From Gemmobacter denitrificans (GTDB taxonomy: Bacteria > Pseudomonadota > Alphaproteobacteria > Rhodobacterales > Rhodobacteraceae): 64,000 bases of DNA. The stretch is from assembly GCF_036964905.1 (NCBI RefSeq), contig NZ_JBALHR010000001.1:124001-188000 (forward strand). Reading direction: 5' to 3'. Shown piece after piece: positions 8,297 to 17,205 of the stretch (positions are counted from its first letter, which is position 1; each line of letters starts with the position of its first letter). The translations under genes were made by a program, and so were the position numbers. Below the pieces are notes generated by a model, which was not told the DNA's origin, ran no database searches, and saw only the letters and a program-made list of their open reading frames with translations.

Positions 8297-9763
8297 ATGA
8301 CCTTTACACTCGCCATTGTCGGCCGTCCCAATGTCGGCAAATCCACGCTGTTCAACCGTCTGGTGGGCCGCAAGCTGGCACTGGTCGATGACCAGCCCGG
8401 CGTGACCCGCGACCTGCGCGAAGGCGATGCCCGGCTGATGGACCTGCGCTTTACCGTGATCGACACGGCAGGGCTGGAAGAGGTCACCGATGACAGCCTG
8501 CAGGGCCGGATGCGGCGGCTGACGGAACGCGCTGTCGATATGGCCGATATCTGCCTGTTCCTGATTGATGGCCGGGTGGGGGTTACTCCGTCAGACGAGG
8601 TGTTTGCCGATATCCTGCGCAAGCGGGGGGCCACCGTGATCCTTGGCGTGAACAAGGCCGAAGGCAAGGCCGGCGATGCCGGCGCGATCGAGGCCTGGGG
8701 GCTGGGTCTGGGTGAGCCGGTCCGGCTGTCTGCCGAACATGGCGAAGGGATGGAAGACCTTTACCACATCCTGCGCCCCCATGCCGAAGGCTTTGCCGAA
8801 CGCGCGGCCGAAGATGCCCCGGTGGTCGATGTCGATGTGACCGAGGCCGAGGCCGAGGAAGAGGCCGATCTTGAGGCGCACAAGCCCACCGCAAAGCGCC
8901 CGCTGCAGATCGCGGTGATCGGGCGGCCCAATGCCGGAAAATCGACGCTGATCAACAAGATCCTTGGCTATGACCGGTTGTTGACAGGCCCCGAGGCGGG
9001 CATCACCCGCGATGCGATTTCGGTGCGCACCGAATGGATGGGCACGCCCACGCGCATTTTCGATACGGCCGGGATGCGCAAGAAGGCGCGGATCAATGAC
9101 AAGCTGGAAAAGCTGTCGGTGGCCGATGGTATCCGTGCCGTGCGTTTCGCCGAGGTGGTCGTTGTTTTGCTGGATGTCGAAATCCCGTTTGAAACTCAGG
9201 ACCTGCGGATTGCCGATTTCGCGGAAACCGAAGGCCGCGCCGTCGTGGTGGCGGTGAACAAATGGGATCTTGAAGACGAGAAGCAGGAAAAGCTGGCCGA
9301 ACTGAAAGAGATGTTCGAACGCCTGCTGCCGCAATTGCGCGGGGCGCCGATGGTGACCGTTTCGGCCAAGACGGGCCGCGGGCTTGATCGCCTGCACGCG
9401 GCCATCCTCAAGGCGCATGATGTCTGGAACCGCCGCATCACGACGGCGCGGCTGAACACCTGGCTCAGCGCGATGACCGAGGCGCATCCGCCGCCCGCCC
9501 CGCAGGGCCGCCGCATCAAGCTGCGTTACATGACCCAGGTGAAGACCCGTCCGCCGGGCTTTGTGGTGATGTGTTCGCATCCCGATCTGATGCCCGAAAG
9601 CTATCGCCGCTATCTGGTGAACGGCTTGCGCGATCATTTCGACATGCCGGGAACACCGATCCGCGTCACCTTTCGCGGGCAGGGCGAGAAGAACCCGTTC
9701 AAGGATCGCAAGTTCCACACGCCGAGCCGCTTGCGCAAGCATATCGAAGGCCGCAAGGATTGA
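8297..9763 (+). CDS. der: GTPase Der (EngA), 50S ribosome assembly
   Basis: 488 residues with two tandem G domains. The first has GRPNVGKST, DTAGLEE and NKAEGK; the second, after an acidic linker near residues 175-200, has GRPNAGKST, DTAGMRKK and NKWD. A KH-like C-terminal domain follows. Der is an essential GTPase of large-subunit maturation. ATG with GGAGGGCAGAG upstream. The gene ends the yfgM-bamB-der operon and is followed at once by a hairpin terminator. Confidence 0.97.
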   Translation: MTFTLAIVGRPNVGKSTLFNRLVGRKLALVDDQPGVTRDLREGDARLMDLRFTVIDTAGLEEVTDDSLQGRMRRLTERAVDMADICLFLIDGRVGVTPSDEVFADILRKRGATVILGVNKAEGKAGDAGAIEAWGLGLGEPVRLSAEHGEGMEDLYHILRPHAEGFAERAAEDAPVVDVDVTEAEAEEEADLEAHKPTAKRPLQIAVIGRPNAGKSTLINKILGYDRLLTGPEAGITRDAISVRTEWMGTPTRIFDTAGMRKKARINDKLEKLSVADGIRAVRFAEVVVVLLDVEIPFETQDLRIADFAETEGRAVVVAVNKWDLEDEKQEKLAELKEMFERLLPQLRGAPMVTVSAKTGRGLDRLHAAILKAHDVWNRRITTARLNTWLSAMTEAHPPPAPQGRRIKLRYMTQVKTRPPGFVVMCSHPDLMPESYRRYLVNGLRDHFDMPGTPIRVTFRGQGEKNPFKDRKFHTPSRLRKHIEGRKD

Positions 9764-9766
9764 TGA

Positions 9767-9792
9767 AAAGGCCGCCCCGAAGGGCGGCCTTT
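9767..9792 (+). terminator. Rho-independent terminator of der (probably bidirectional)
   Basis: An 11-bp perfect stem (AAAGGCCGCCC / GGGCGGCCTTT) with a CGAA loop sits four bases after the der stop. The A-rich left and T-rich right flanks let it act on both strands, so it may also end the convergent ABC operon. Confidence 0.85.
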
Positions 9793-9816
9793 CGCATTTG
9801 GGCGGGCCGTGGCGCG

Positions 9817-11895
9817 CTATTCCGCCGCGATCTGGATCACCGGCTCCATCGTGGCAAATACCTCGGCAGGAAGGTGGCACTTGATCTGATGGCCCGAAGC
9901 CAGATCGCGGATCGGCGGCACCTCGCGTTCGCATAGCCCACCCGGAACCTGCGATTTCCAGCGGCAGCGCGTCTGGAACGGGCAGCCCGGTGGCGGGTTC
10001 ATCGCCGAAGGGATATCGCCCTCCAGCACGATGCGGTTCTTCTTCACATGGGTATCGGCAATCGGCACGGCAGACAGCAGCGCCTCGGTATAGGGGTGAT
10101 AGGGCGGCTGGAACACCTGATCGGTGCTGCCCATTTCCACCACATGCCCCAGATACATCACCATCACCCGGTCTGACAGATACCGCACGATCGACAGGTC
10201 ATGGCTGATGAACAGAAGCGTGGTGCGGTTCTCGCGCTGAATATCCATCAGCAGATCGGTCACCGCCGCTTGCACCGAAACATCCAGCGCCGAAACTGGT
10301 TCATCCGCCACCACCACCTTGGCGCCGCCCGCAAAGGCGCGGGCGATGCCCACCCGCTGCTTTTGCCCGCCCGAAAGCTGGCGCGGCATCCGGTCGGCAA
10401 AGGCGCGCGGCAGTTTCACCAGATCAAGGAGTTCCAGCATCCGCTGCTTGCGGTCTTCATCGGACGCGCCCTGCCCAAAGATTTCCAGCGCCCGGATGAT
10501 CTGGCGGCCCACGCTCATCGACGGGTTCAGCGTGTCGAACGGGTTCTGGAACACCATCTGCACGCCCGACACCGTATCGACATTGCGCTTTTCGATGGGC
10601 GTATTCTGGATGTCGCGATCATAGAGCATGATCTTGCCGCTGGTCGCGGTTTCCAGCCCCATCAGCACCTTGGCAAAAGTGGATTTGCCACAGCCGGATT
10701 CGCCCACGATGGCCAGCGTTTCGCCTTCGCGGGCCTCGAAGCTCAGGGTTTCATTGGCCTTGACCACCTTCTTCATGCCGCCGCCAAAGACGCCACCGCC
10801 GGCTACTTCATAGTATTTGCGCAGGTCTTCCATGCGCAGCACCACCTCGCCCACCGGGGTCTTTTCATGGGTCTTGCGCGCGGCAATCGGTGCATCCCAG
10901 TCGATTTCAGACCAGCGCAGGCAGCGGCTTTCATGGCGCGGGCCCACATCGGCCATCGGCACATCAGCCCCGTTGCAGCGACCATCCTGAAAATAGTCGC
11001 AACGCGGCCCGAAATTGCACCCCTGCGGGCGTTCATGCGGCAGCGGGAAATTGCCCGGAATGGCCACCAGCGGGCGCGAATTCTTGTCGGCCCCGGGCAG
11101 TGGGATCGACCGGAACAAGGCCTGCGTATAAGGGTGGCGCATGGTGTTGAACACTTCGGCCACGGCGCCGGTTTCCACCGCTTCGCCGGAATACATCACG
11201 GTAATGCGGTCACAAACTTCCAGCACGAGCCCAAGGTTATGGCTGATGAACAGCATCGACGTGCCGTATTTCTCGCCCAGATCCTTGACCAGATCGACGA
11301 TCCCGGCCTCGACCGTCACGTCCAGTGCGGTGGTGGGTTCATCCAGGATCAGCAGCGCCGGTTTCGACATCAGCGCCATGGCAATGACGATGCGCTGCTG
11401 CTGCCCACCCGAAAGCTGATGCGGATAGCTGGCCAGCATCCTGTCAGGGTCGGGCAGGCGCACATCGGCCACGATCTGCCGGGCCAGTTTCAGCGCATCG
11501 GCCTTTGACATGCCTTCATGGATCATCGGCACTTCGGCCAGTTGTGCGCCGATGGTCATGGCCGGATTCAGGCTGGCCATGGGTTCCTGATAGATCATCG
11601 CGATTTCACTGCCACGGATACGCGCCAGTTCGGCCTCGGACATGGTGGTCAGGTCACGGCCCTTGAAGCGGATCGACCCTTCGGTGATCCGGCCCGTCTT
11701 GCCCAGATAGCGCATCACGGCCAGCGCCACGGTGGATTTGCCGCAGCCGCTTTCGCCCACCAGCCCCATGGCCTCGCCCGCCATGACAGAGCAGGAAAAA
11801 TCCATCACCGCCGGGATTTCGCGCAGCCGGGTGAAGAAGGAAATCGACAGATTGTCGATTTCAAGGATCGGTTGGTCGGGGGTCCAGTCTGCCAT
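9817..11895 (-). CDS. Dual ABC ATPase of a peptide/nickel-type importer (DppD-DppF fusion)
   Basis: 692 residues with two complete ATPases in one chain. Domain 1: Walker A GESGCGKST, signature LSGGQQQR, Walker B LLILDEPTTALD. Domain 2 (from about residue 350): GESGCGKST, LSGGQKQR, VVVADEPVSALD. Each ends in an oligopeptide-type Cys-rich tail (CNFGPRCDYFQDGRC; GCPFQTRCRW), the HPY extension of Opp/Dpp ATPases. It powers the importer encoded by the three genes upstream on the same strand. Substrate not predictable. Confidence 0.93.
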   Translation of the reverse strand: MADWTPDQPILEIDNLSISFFTRLREIPAVMDFSCSVMAGEAMGLVGESGCGKSTVALAVMRYLGKTGRITEGSIRFKGRDLTTMSEAELARIRGSEIAMIYQEPMASLNPAMTIGAQLAEVPMIHEGMSKADALKLARQIVADVRLPDPDRMLASYPHQLSGGQQQRIVIAMALMSKPALLILDEPTTALDVTVEAGIVDLVKDLGEKYGTSMLFISHNLGLVLEVCDRITVMYSGEAVETGAVAEVFNTMRHPYTQALFRSIPLPGADKNSRPLVAIPGNFPLPHERPQGCNFGPRCDYFQDGRCNGADVPMADVGPRHESRCLRWSEIDWDAPIAARKTHEKTPVGEVVLRMEDLRKYYEVAGGGVFGGGMKKVVKANETLSFEAREGETLAIVGESGCGKSTFAKVLMGLETATSGKIMLYDRDIQNTPIEKRNVDTVSGVQMVFQNPFDTLNPSMSVGRQIIRALEIFGQGASDEDRKQRMLELLDLVKLPRAFADRMPRQLSGGQKQRVGIARAFAGGAKVVVADEPVSALDVSVQAAVTDLLMDIQRENRTTLLFISHDLSIVRYLSDRVMVMYLGHVVEMGSTDQVFQPPYHPYTEALLSAVPIADTHVKKNRIVLEGDIPSAMNPPPGCPFQTRCRWKSQVPGGLCEREVPPIRDLASGHQIKCHLPAEVFATMEPVIQIAAE

Positions 11896-11976
11896 GGCGG
11901 TTCTCGCTTGGTTGGGGTCGGGACCGGGGGCCTGATGGCCCCCCGTGAGAGATGTCTGCGGCGCTGCGACGCGAGG

Positions 11977-13167
11977 TCAGTCCTTCAGGCTTTCCTCGCG
12001 CAGCCCGTCGGCCAGCAGGTTCAGGCCCAGCACAAGGCTCATCAGGGCCAGCGCGGGCACAAGGGCCGGATGGGGGAATTGCGACAGAAGCTTGCGCCCG
12101 GAATTGATGGTTGATCCCCAATCCGGGCTTTCGGGCGACACACCCAGACCAAAGAAGCCCAGCGTTCCCAGCAGGATGGTGGTATAGCCGATGCGCAGGC
12201 AGAAATCGACGATCAGTGGCCCGCGCGCATTGGGCAGGATTTCCCACAGCATGATGTACCATGGCCCTTCGCCCCGGGTCTGCCCCGCCGCCACATAATC
12301 GCGCGATTTGATATCCATCACGATGCCGCGCACGATGCGAAACACCGTCGGCGCATTCACGAACACCACAGACACAAAGACGTTCAGCAGGTTCGGCTCC
12401 ATCGCCCAGATGCCAGTGGGATCGGCATTGAAGGCCAGCCCGATATAGACCCACAGCCCTAGGGCCAGTGTGATGCCCACATAGATGTTGCGCTGGCGCG
12501 GGTTGGTGAAGAAGCGCGAATTCCACAGGATGGTGAAGAACACGATGGGAAAGGCAAAGAGCACCGCCGCCAGAACGTTGGGGATTGACGCACGCCAGCC
12601 CAGAATGGCCGGGCCTGCTGCCTGAATTTCGGGGGTGACCAGCAGGTAGAACAGCAGGATCACCGGGAAAGCCAGCACGAGATTGGCAGCAAAGCTTAGC
12701 GATGTATCGAGCCGCCCACCGAAATAGCCCGCGGGCAGGCCCAGCGTGATCCCGACCATGAAGGCAAAGGCGGTGGCGGCAGGCGCGATTGACAGCACCG
12801 ATTGCGCTCCCATCACCATGCGCGAAAACACATCGCGGGCCAGGTTGTCGCCGCCCAGCAGATAGTGCTGATAGATGCCTTCGCCGGGATTCTTCACCGC
12901 CGCGCCGGGCCAGGCGTTCTTCATGCCCGACAACTGGGTCAGCGGATCATGGGTAATGATGAGCGAGGCAAAGATCGCGGTAAAGACCCAGAACATCACG
13001 ATGGCAAAGCCGGTCATGCCCACCGGGCTGTCAAACAGCTTGCCATAAAGGCCCAGACGGCGCTTGAAGCGGATCGACAGCGCAAAGGTCACCGCCAGTG
13101 CCAGCCAGACCGGCCAGAACTGGCCGATGATCGCAGTGGTGATTTGAAGGGCGGTCAGGTTTTCCAT
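11977..13167 (-). CDS. DppC-type ABC permease with a long internal insertion
   Basis: 396 residues against the usual ~300. An extra N-terminal helix (about 11-32) precedes the normal DppC start. The family landmarks are the GGDNLARDVFSR motif and the EAA-loop region YVAAGQTRGEGPWYI near residue 290. Between them, about residues 181-260 form an insertion with two more hydrophobic segments (AAVLFAFPIVFFTILW and YVGITLALGLWVYIGLAF). It pairs with the upstream DppB-type subunit, 13 bp away. The insertion may belong to a particular subfamily rather than being unique. Confidence 0.9.
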   Translation of the reverse strand: MENLTALQITTAIIGQFWPVWLALAVTFALSIRFKRRLGLYGKLFDSPVGMTGFAIVMFWVFTAIFASLIITHDPLTQLSGMKNAWPGAAVKNPGEGIYQHYLLGGDNLARDVFSRMVMGAQSVLSIAPAATAFAFMVGITLGLPAGYFGGRLDTSLSFAANLVLAFPVILLFYLLVTPEIQAAGPAILGWRASIPNVLAAVLFAFPIVFFTILWNSRFFTNPRQRNIYVGITLALGLWVYIGLAFNADPTGIWAMEPNLLNVFVSVVFVNAPTVFRIVRGIVMDIKSRDYVAAGQTRGEGPWYIMLWEILPNARGPLIVDFCLRIGYTTILLGTLGFFGLGVSPESPDWGSTINSGRKLLSQFPHPALVPALALMSLVLGLNLLADGLREESLKD

Positions 13168-13180
13168 AGGTCTTGCCCTT

Positions 13181-14227
13181 TCACGACAACCGGATACGCG
13201 GGTTCAGCCAGGCATAGCCCAGATCGGAAATCAGCTGCGTGATCAGCACCACCATTACAGCGACAACCGAACAGCCCAGCAGAAGATTGATGTCGTTGTT
13301 CCCGGCAGCCTGCACCAGTGTCCAGCCAAAGCCTTTGTAATTGAACAGTGTTTCCACGATCACAACACCATTCAGCAGCCATGGGAATTGCAGCATAATC
13401 ACGGTGAATGGGGCGATCAGCGCATTGCGCAGCGCATGACGGATCACCACCTGCCGGAACGACAGACCCTTGAGCAGCGCCGTGCGGATGTATTGCGCCG
13501 TCATCACCTCGGTCATCGAGGCGCGGGTCATCCTGGCGATATAGCCAATCCCGTAAAGCGCGATGGTCAGCACTGGCAGGAAAAAGTTTTCAAAGGTGAT
13601 ATCATCCATCGCGCTGGTGGCCGACCCCTTGAACCATTTCAACCCGGTGACGGATGAGGCAAAGATGGTGATGAACAGCACGCCCGACACATATTCCGGT
13701 GTCGCGGTGGTGGCGATGGAGAAGGTGGAGAGAGTGCGGTCGGTCTTTGACCCTTCGCGCATCCCGGCCAGAACCCCGATCAACAGCGATACCGGCACCA
13801 TCAGCAGCATGACCGACATCATCAGCCAGCCCGTCAGCCCAAGCCGCACCGCGATGATCTCTGACACCGGCTGCTTGAATACGTTCGACCAGCCCCAGTC
13901 ACCCTGCAGGATGCCGCAATAGCGCGGGGCCAGTGCCGCGTCGCTGCCGCGCGGGATGCAGCGGCCTGTCACCGTGCCATCCTCGGCCGTGTGGGTCCAG
14001 CCCGGCACAACGCCCAGCCATTCGCCATACCGCAACAGGGCAGGGCGGGCATAGCCGTTCTTTTCAAGCCAACTGGCCACTTCGGCATCCGAAATCCGGC
14101 TTCCGGCCTCGGACTTGGCGATTTTTTCCAGGTTGGGGGCAAGGTTGGTCAGCAGGAACACCAGAAAGGTCAGGCACAAGGCCGTGGCAATCATGGTGAA
14201 CAGGCGACGGAACAGGAATTTGGCCAT
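13181..14227 (-). CDS. DppB-type ABC permease
   Basis: About 348 residues starting MAKFLFRRLFTM, which matches the normal DppB N-terminus; a longer upstream frame lacks that look. A large periplasmic loop containing EKNGYARPALLRYGEWL is followed by membrane helices and the EAA-type loop AQYIRTALLKGLSFRQVV with RHALRNALIAP. It forms the channel with the DppC-type subunit. It lies 113 bp downstream of the binding-protein gene, behind a strong GC hairpin. Confidence 0.92.
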   Translation of the reverse strand: MAKFLFRRLFTMIATALCLTFLVFLLTNLAPNLEKIAKSEAGSRISDAEVASWLEKNGYARPALLRYGEWLGVVPGWTHTAEDGTVTGRCIPRGSDAALAPRYCGILQGDWGWSNVFKQPVSEIIAVRLGLTGWLMMSVMLLMVPVSLLIGVLAGMREGSKTDRTLSTFSIATTATPEYVSGVLFITIFASSVTGLKWFKGSATSAMDDITFENFFLPVLTIALYGIGYIARMTRASMTEVMTAQYIRTALLKGLSFRQVVIRHALRNALIAPFTVIMLQFPWLLNGVVIVETLFNYKGFGWTLVQAAGNNDINLLLGCSVVAVMVVLITQLISDLGYAWLNPRIRLS

Positions 14228-14298
14228 AGGAAACGGGCCTTTCCACGCAAAGGAGAAAGGGGCGCGGGCATCAGATGTGCCCACCACGAAAATGGAAA

Positions 14299-14326
14299 GG
14301 CGCGCGCGCCAGTGGCCGCGCGCGCC
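14299..14326 (-). terminator. GC hairpin between binding protein and permease genes
   Basis: A 10-bp stem, GGCGCGCGCG with CGCGCGCGCC, separated by 8 bases, 15 bases past the binding-protein stop. There is only a weak T run after it. Such hairpins typically give partial termination and stabilise the upstream mRNA, so that the binding protein is made in excess over the permease. Confidence 0.6.
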
Positions 14327-14340
14327 AGTCAGTCAGCCGA

Positions 14341-15975
14341 TCAGGCAGCCATCCACCACTTGTAGTGGTGATGTTCAAAGGTCGGGTGCATTTCGGCGCC
14401 CTTCACTTTGTCGGTCATGTGGCGATAGAGCGAGCGCCAGTAGGGCTGGATCAGCACGCCCTGCTCTTGCATGATCTGCTCCAGCCGCACCATCACTTCG
14501 CGCCGCTTGTCGGCATCCAGAATGGCCAGCGCCTCGGCCAGCTTGGCGTCGAACTCTTCGTTCGAGAAGGCGGTTTCGTTCCATGCCACGCCCGACTTGT
14601 AGGCCAGCTGCAGGATCTGCACACCCAGCGGGCGCATGTTCCATTCGGTGGCCGAGAACGGGTATTTCAGCCAGTCGTTCCAGAAGGTCGAACCCGGCAG
14701 GATGGTCCGCTTCACATTGATCCCGGCATCGCGCATCTGCGCGGCGACGGCATCACAGGTGGCGGCCTGCCAGTTATCATCCAGCGAGATCAGCTCAAAC
14801 TCGGTCGCGCCGTGGCCGGCGGCGTCCAGCGCGGCCTTGGCCGCGGCAGGATCGACGGTCAGCGGCGGAAGTTCGGCGTATTCCGGATGGATCGGGCAGA
14901 CATGGTGGTTTTCCGCGACCTGGCCCAGACCGGCATAGCCCAGTTCCAGCACGACCTTGTTGTCCACGGCAAGCTGCAGCGCCTTGCGCACTTCAACATT
15001 GTCATAGGGTGCAGCGGCGTGGTGGAAGCGCACGGCCAGCGTGCCTGCGGTGATGGCTTCCGATTTGCCCCAGCCCAGACCATCGAAGACCGAAACGAAA
15101 TCGCCCTCGGTGCGGTAGGTGGCGTCAATCTCGCCCGATTCCGCAGCGGCGACGACAGCAGCCGGATCGGTGCCGTAATCGATATATTCGATCCGGTCGA
15201 GCCAGGCACCTTCGCCCCACCACTTGTGGTTGGCATTCTTCACCAACACCTGCTTTACGCCCACTTCGTTGGTTTCGGGCAGGTAGGGGCCGGTGCCGAT
15301 CGGATTGGCGGCCGGATCGCCATTGTCATAGGATTTGTGCACGATGGCGGCGGGATAGTCGGCCATACCCGCGATGATCGAAATATCGGGCGCCGGCAGA
15401 ACCAGCTTGACCGTGTGGTCATCAACCTTGGTCACGGCACCGGCGCGTACTTTCTTGGTGGTCTCATCGACCAGACCGCCCATGCGCGCTGCCATCGAGT
15501 TGCCTTCAACCCCGGCATCGCACCAGCGCTCGATGTTGTGGACAACGTCATCGGCGGTGAAGGCATCGCCATTGTTCCAGGTCACACCCTTGCGGACATT
15601 GAGCGTGTATTCGGTGGCGTTGTCATTGGCAGTCCAGCTTTCCAGCAGGCGGCCTTCGAACGAACCGTCGCTGTTATACTGCACCAGGTATTCCAGCCAG
15701 CCACGGGCGAAGTTCGCCAGTTCCGACCAATCCCAGGTGCGCGGGTCTTTCAGCGCGCGGGTTTCCATGTTCATCCGCAGCGTGCCACCGGCGACCGGGG
15801 TTTCCTGGGCCAGGGCCGGGGTGGGCAGCGCGGCACCGAGCAGCCCATAGGCCGCAGCAGCAGACACGCCAAGCGCGGTGGTGCGGGTCAGAAATTCGCG
15901 GCGAGACAGCGTGCCCGCACGCACCTCATCGGCATAGCCGAGGGCGGCGTGGTGCAGCGGCTTGTGGTGGATCAT
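14341..15975 (-). CDS. ABC importer substrate-binding protein, family 5, Tat-exported
   Basis: About 544 residues from the ATG with TCAGGGAG upstream. The N-terminus carries a twin-arginine signal: LSRREFLT followed by a hydrophobic Ala-rich stretch and PTPALAQE as the likely cleavage site. The mature part has the SBP_bac_5 signature region (GDAFTADDVVHNIERW, VRKGVTWNNG). Family members bind peptides, nickel chelates, opines or sugars. It is the first structural gene of the importer; an AraC-family gene lies 244 bp upstream on the same strand. Substrate unknown. Confidence 0.93.
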   Translation of the reverse strand: MIHHKPLHHAALGYADEVRAGTLSRREFLTRTTALGVSAAAAYGLLGAALPTPALAQETPVAGGTLRMNMETRALKDPRTWDWSELANFARGWLEYLVQYNSDGSFEGRLLESWTANDNATEYTLNVRKGVTWNNGDAFTADDVVHNIERWCDAGVEGNSMAARMGGLVDETTKKVRAGAVTKVDDHTVKLVLPAPDISIIAGMADYPAAIVHKSYDNGDPAANPIGTGPYLPETNEVGVKQVLVKNANHKWWGEGAWLDRIEYIDYGTDPAAVVAAAESGEIDATYRTEGDFVSVFDGLGWGKSEAITAGTLAVRFHHAAAPYDNVEVRKALQLAVDNKVVLELGYAGLGQVAENHHVCPIHPEYAELPPLTVDPAAAKAALDAAGHGATEFELISLDDNWQAATCDAVAAQMRDAGINVKRTILPGSTFWNDWLKYPFSATEWNMRPLGVQILQLAYKSGVAWNETAFSNEEFDAKLAEALAILDADKRREVMVRLEQIMQEQGVLIQPYWRSLYRHMTDKVKGAEMHPTFEHHHYKWWMAA

Positions 15976-16157
15976 CTTCAACTCCCTGACAGTTTGGTTA
16001 TGCGCATTCCGGTCTGGCGGTTTTGGCGGCCGATCCGGCGGCCCCCGCTCTTGAAGTTTGACTGTTTCGCCATTGCGCCCTGTTTTCGCCCATACGTCAA
16101 CGCCCGCTTTGCGCGGTTCTATGTCTGTTTGCGACACAAGGGGACGTAATCTTGGTA

Positions 16158-16209
16158 TTTGCCCAGCGAAAGCCATCGCAGCGGGCAAAGCAGTTCCGTT
16201 AAAACGGAA
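16158..16209. promoter_or_regulatory. Two palindromes upstream of the importer operon
   Basis: TTTGCCC (16158-16164) is repeated inverted as GGGCAAA (16183-16189), and TTCCGTT-AA-AACGGAA (16194-16209) follows at once. Both lie between the AraC-family gene and the binding-protein gene. A possible minus-strand -35 (TTGACG, 16095-16100) is 60 bp downstream of them. Either could be an operator; no experimental link is implied. Confidence 0.35.
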
Positions 16210-16219
16210 TCACTCGGGT

Positions 16220-17017
16220 TCAGGGCGCGCGGCGGAAAGCCGACGGCGACTTGCCGACCTGATGCTGAAAGGCGCGGGTGAAATAAGCGGGCGAAGTAAA
16301 GCCGAGGCTGGATGCGATGAAGCCCACCGGCAGATCGGTTTCGGTCAGCAAGCGGCGGGCCTCGAAAATCAGCCGGTCATGCAGCAATGCGCTGGCGGGC
16401 CGCCCGCAGGCCTGTTTGCAGCAACGGGTCAGATGGGTGGGGGTGACCCCGAGTTTGGCCGCAAATTCCGCGACCCCCATGCCCGACCGGAATTCCTTTT
16501 CCAGAAGGCTGGTATAGCGCGCCACCAGCCGCTTGGCAGCATCGGGCTTTTGCACATCGGGCGCAGCCTTGGCGATCTGCCGCTCCAGCCAGACGCCCAG
16601 CAGCCCAAGGTAATGCAGTGTCGCCCGGTCATTGGCAGGGCTGGAACTGTCCATCTCGCGCAGAATGGCGTCCAGCGTGATGTTCATTTCCTGCGCGGCA
16701 AAGGTTTCGCGGATGCGCAGGTGATGCGGTTCCTTCGGCAGGGTGATGTCGGTATCCTTGCCAAAGAAGACAGCGGTGCCGAAGACCTGCGGGCCGACCT
16801 CGAACCCATGCATGACGCCGGGCGGAATGAAGATCGCATTATTCGCGGTATAGCCACGGGTCGATCCGGCCAAGGTGATTCGGCCCTGGCCCTTGGTGAA
16901 CCACAGCAGGCAGGGTTCGGAATAGGCCCGCATGGCCTCAACCCGCCAGCGACCACCGGCGGCCAGGCGCGGAATCGCCACCAGACGCAGTTGCGAGACG
17001 GGATTTTGCTCATTCAT
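16220..17017 (-). CDS. AraC-family transcriptional regulator
   Basis: 265 residues. The N-terminal half resembles a cupin ligand-sensing domain (GQGRITLAGSTRGYTANNAIFIPPGVMHGF). The C-terminal ~100 residues hold the two AraC helix-turn-helix motifs (MGVAEFAAKLGVTPTHLTRC and DLPVGFIASSLGFTSPAYFTRAF). It is immediately upstream of the ABC importer genes and in the same orientation, so it is the likely activator of that operon, but this is positional inference. Confidence 0.88.
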   Translation of the reverse strand: MNEQNPVSQLRLVAIPRLAAGGRWRVEAMRAYSEPCLLWFTKGQGRITLAGSTRGYTANNAIFIPPGVMHGFEVGPQVFGTAVFFGKDTDITLPKEPHHLRIRETFAAQEMNITLDAILREMDSSSPANDRATLHYLGLLGVWLERQIAKAAPDVQKPDAAKRLVARYTSLLEKEFRSGMGVAEFAAKLGVTPTHLTRCCKQACGRPASALLHDRLIFEARRLLTETDLPVGFIASSLGFTSPAYFTRAFQHQVGKSPSAFRRAP

Positions 17018-17167
17018 CGGGTAGGTCTTTCCGGCGGTGGCTGAGGGCAGACGACAACAGGTTCACTCGGCGACATGCCCAGATAAACCGGCCTTGCCCC
17101 CGGACCCAAGCGAAAAGATGGCAAAGGCGTGAAACTGTCGCGGCCTTGGCTCAATCACACCTAAATA

Positions 17168-17188
17168 TGTGGATAAGCCGGTGGATAA
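17168..17188. promoter_or_regulatory. Two tandem DnaA-box-like 9-mers
   Basis: TGTGGATAA at 17168-17176 is the complement of the perfect DnaA box TTATCCACA. GGTGGATAA at 17180-17188 differs by one base. They lie 12 bp apart in an AT-rich gap between miaA and the AraC-family gene. Chance occurrence cannot be ruled out. Confidence 0.35.
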
Positions 17189-17205
17189 GGCTGTGAATTT
17201 ACATT

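Noticed and set aside
14341..16188. 615-residue version of the substrate-binding protein
   Set aside because: The extra N-terminus precedes the Tat signal, which must be near the start; the ATG at 15975 has a good ribosome site.
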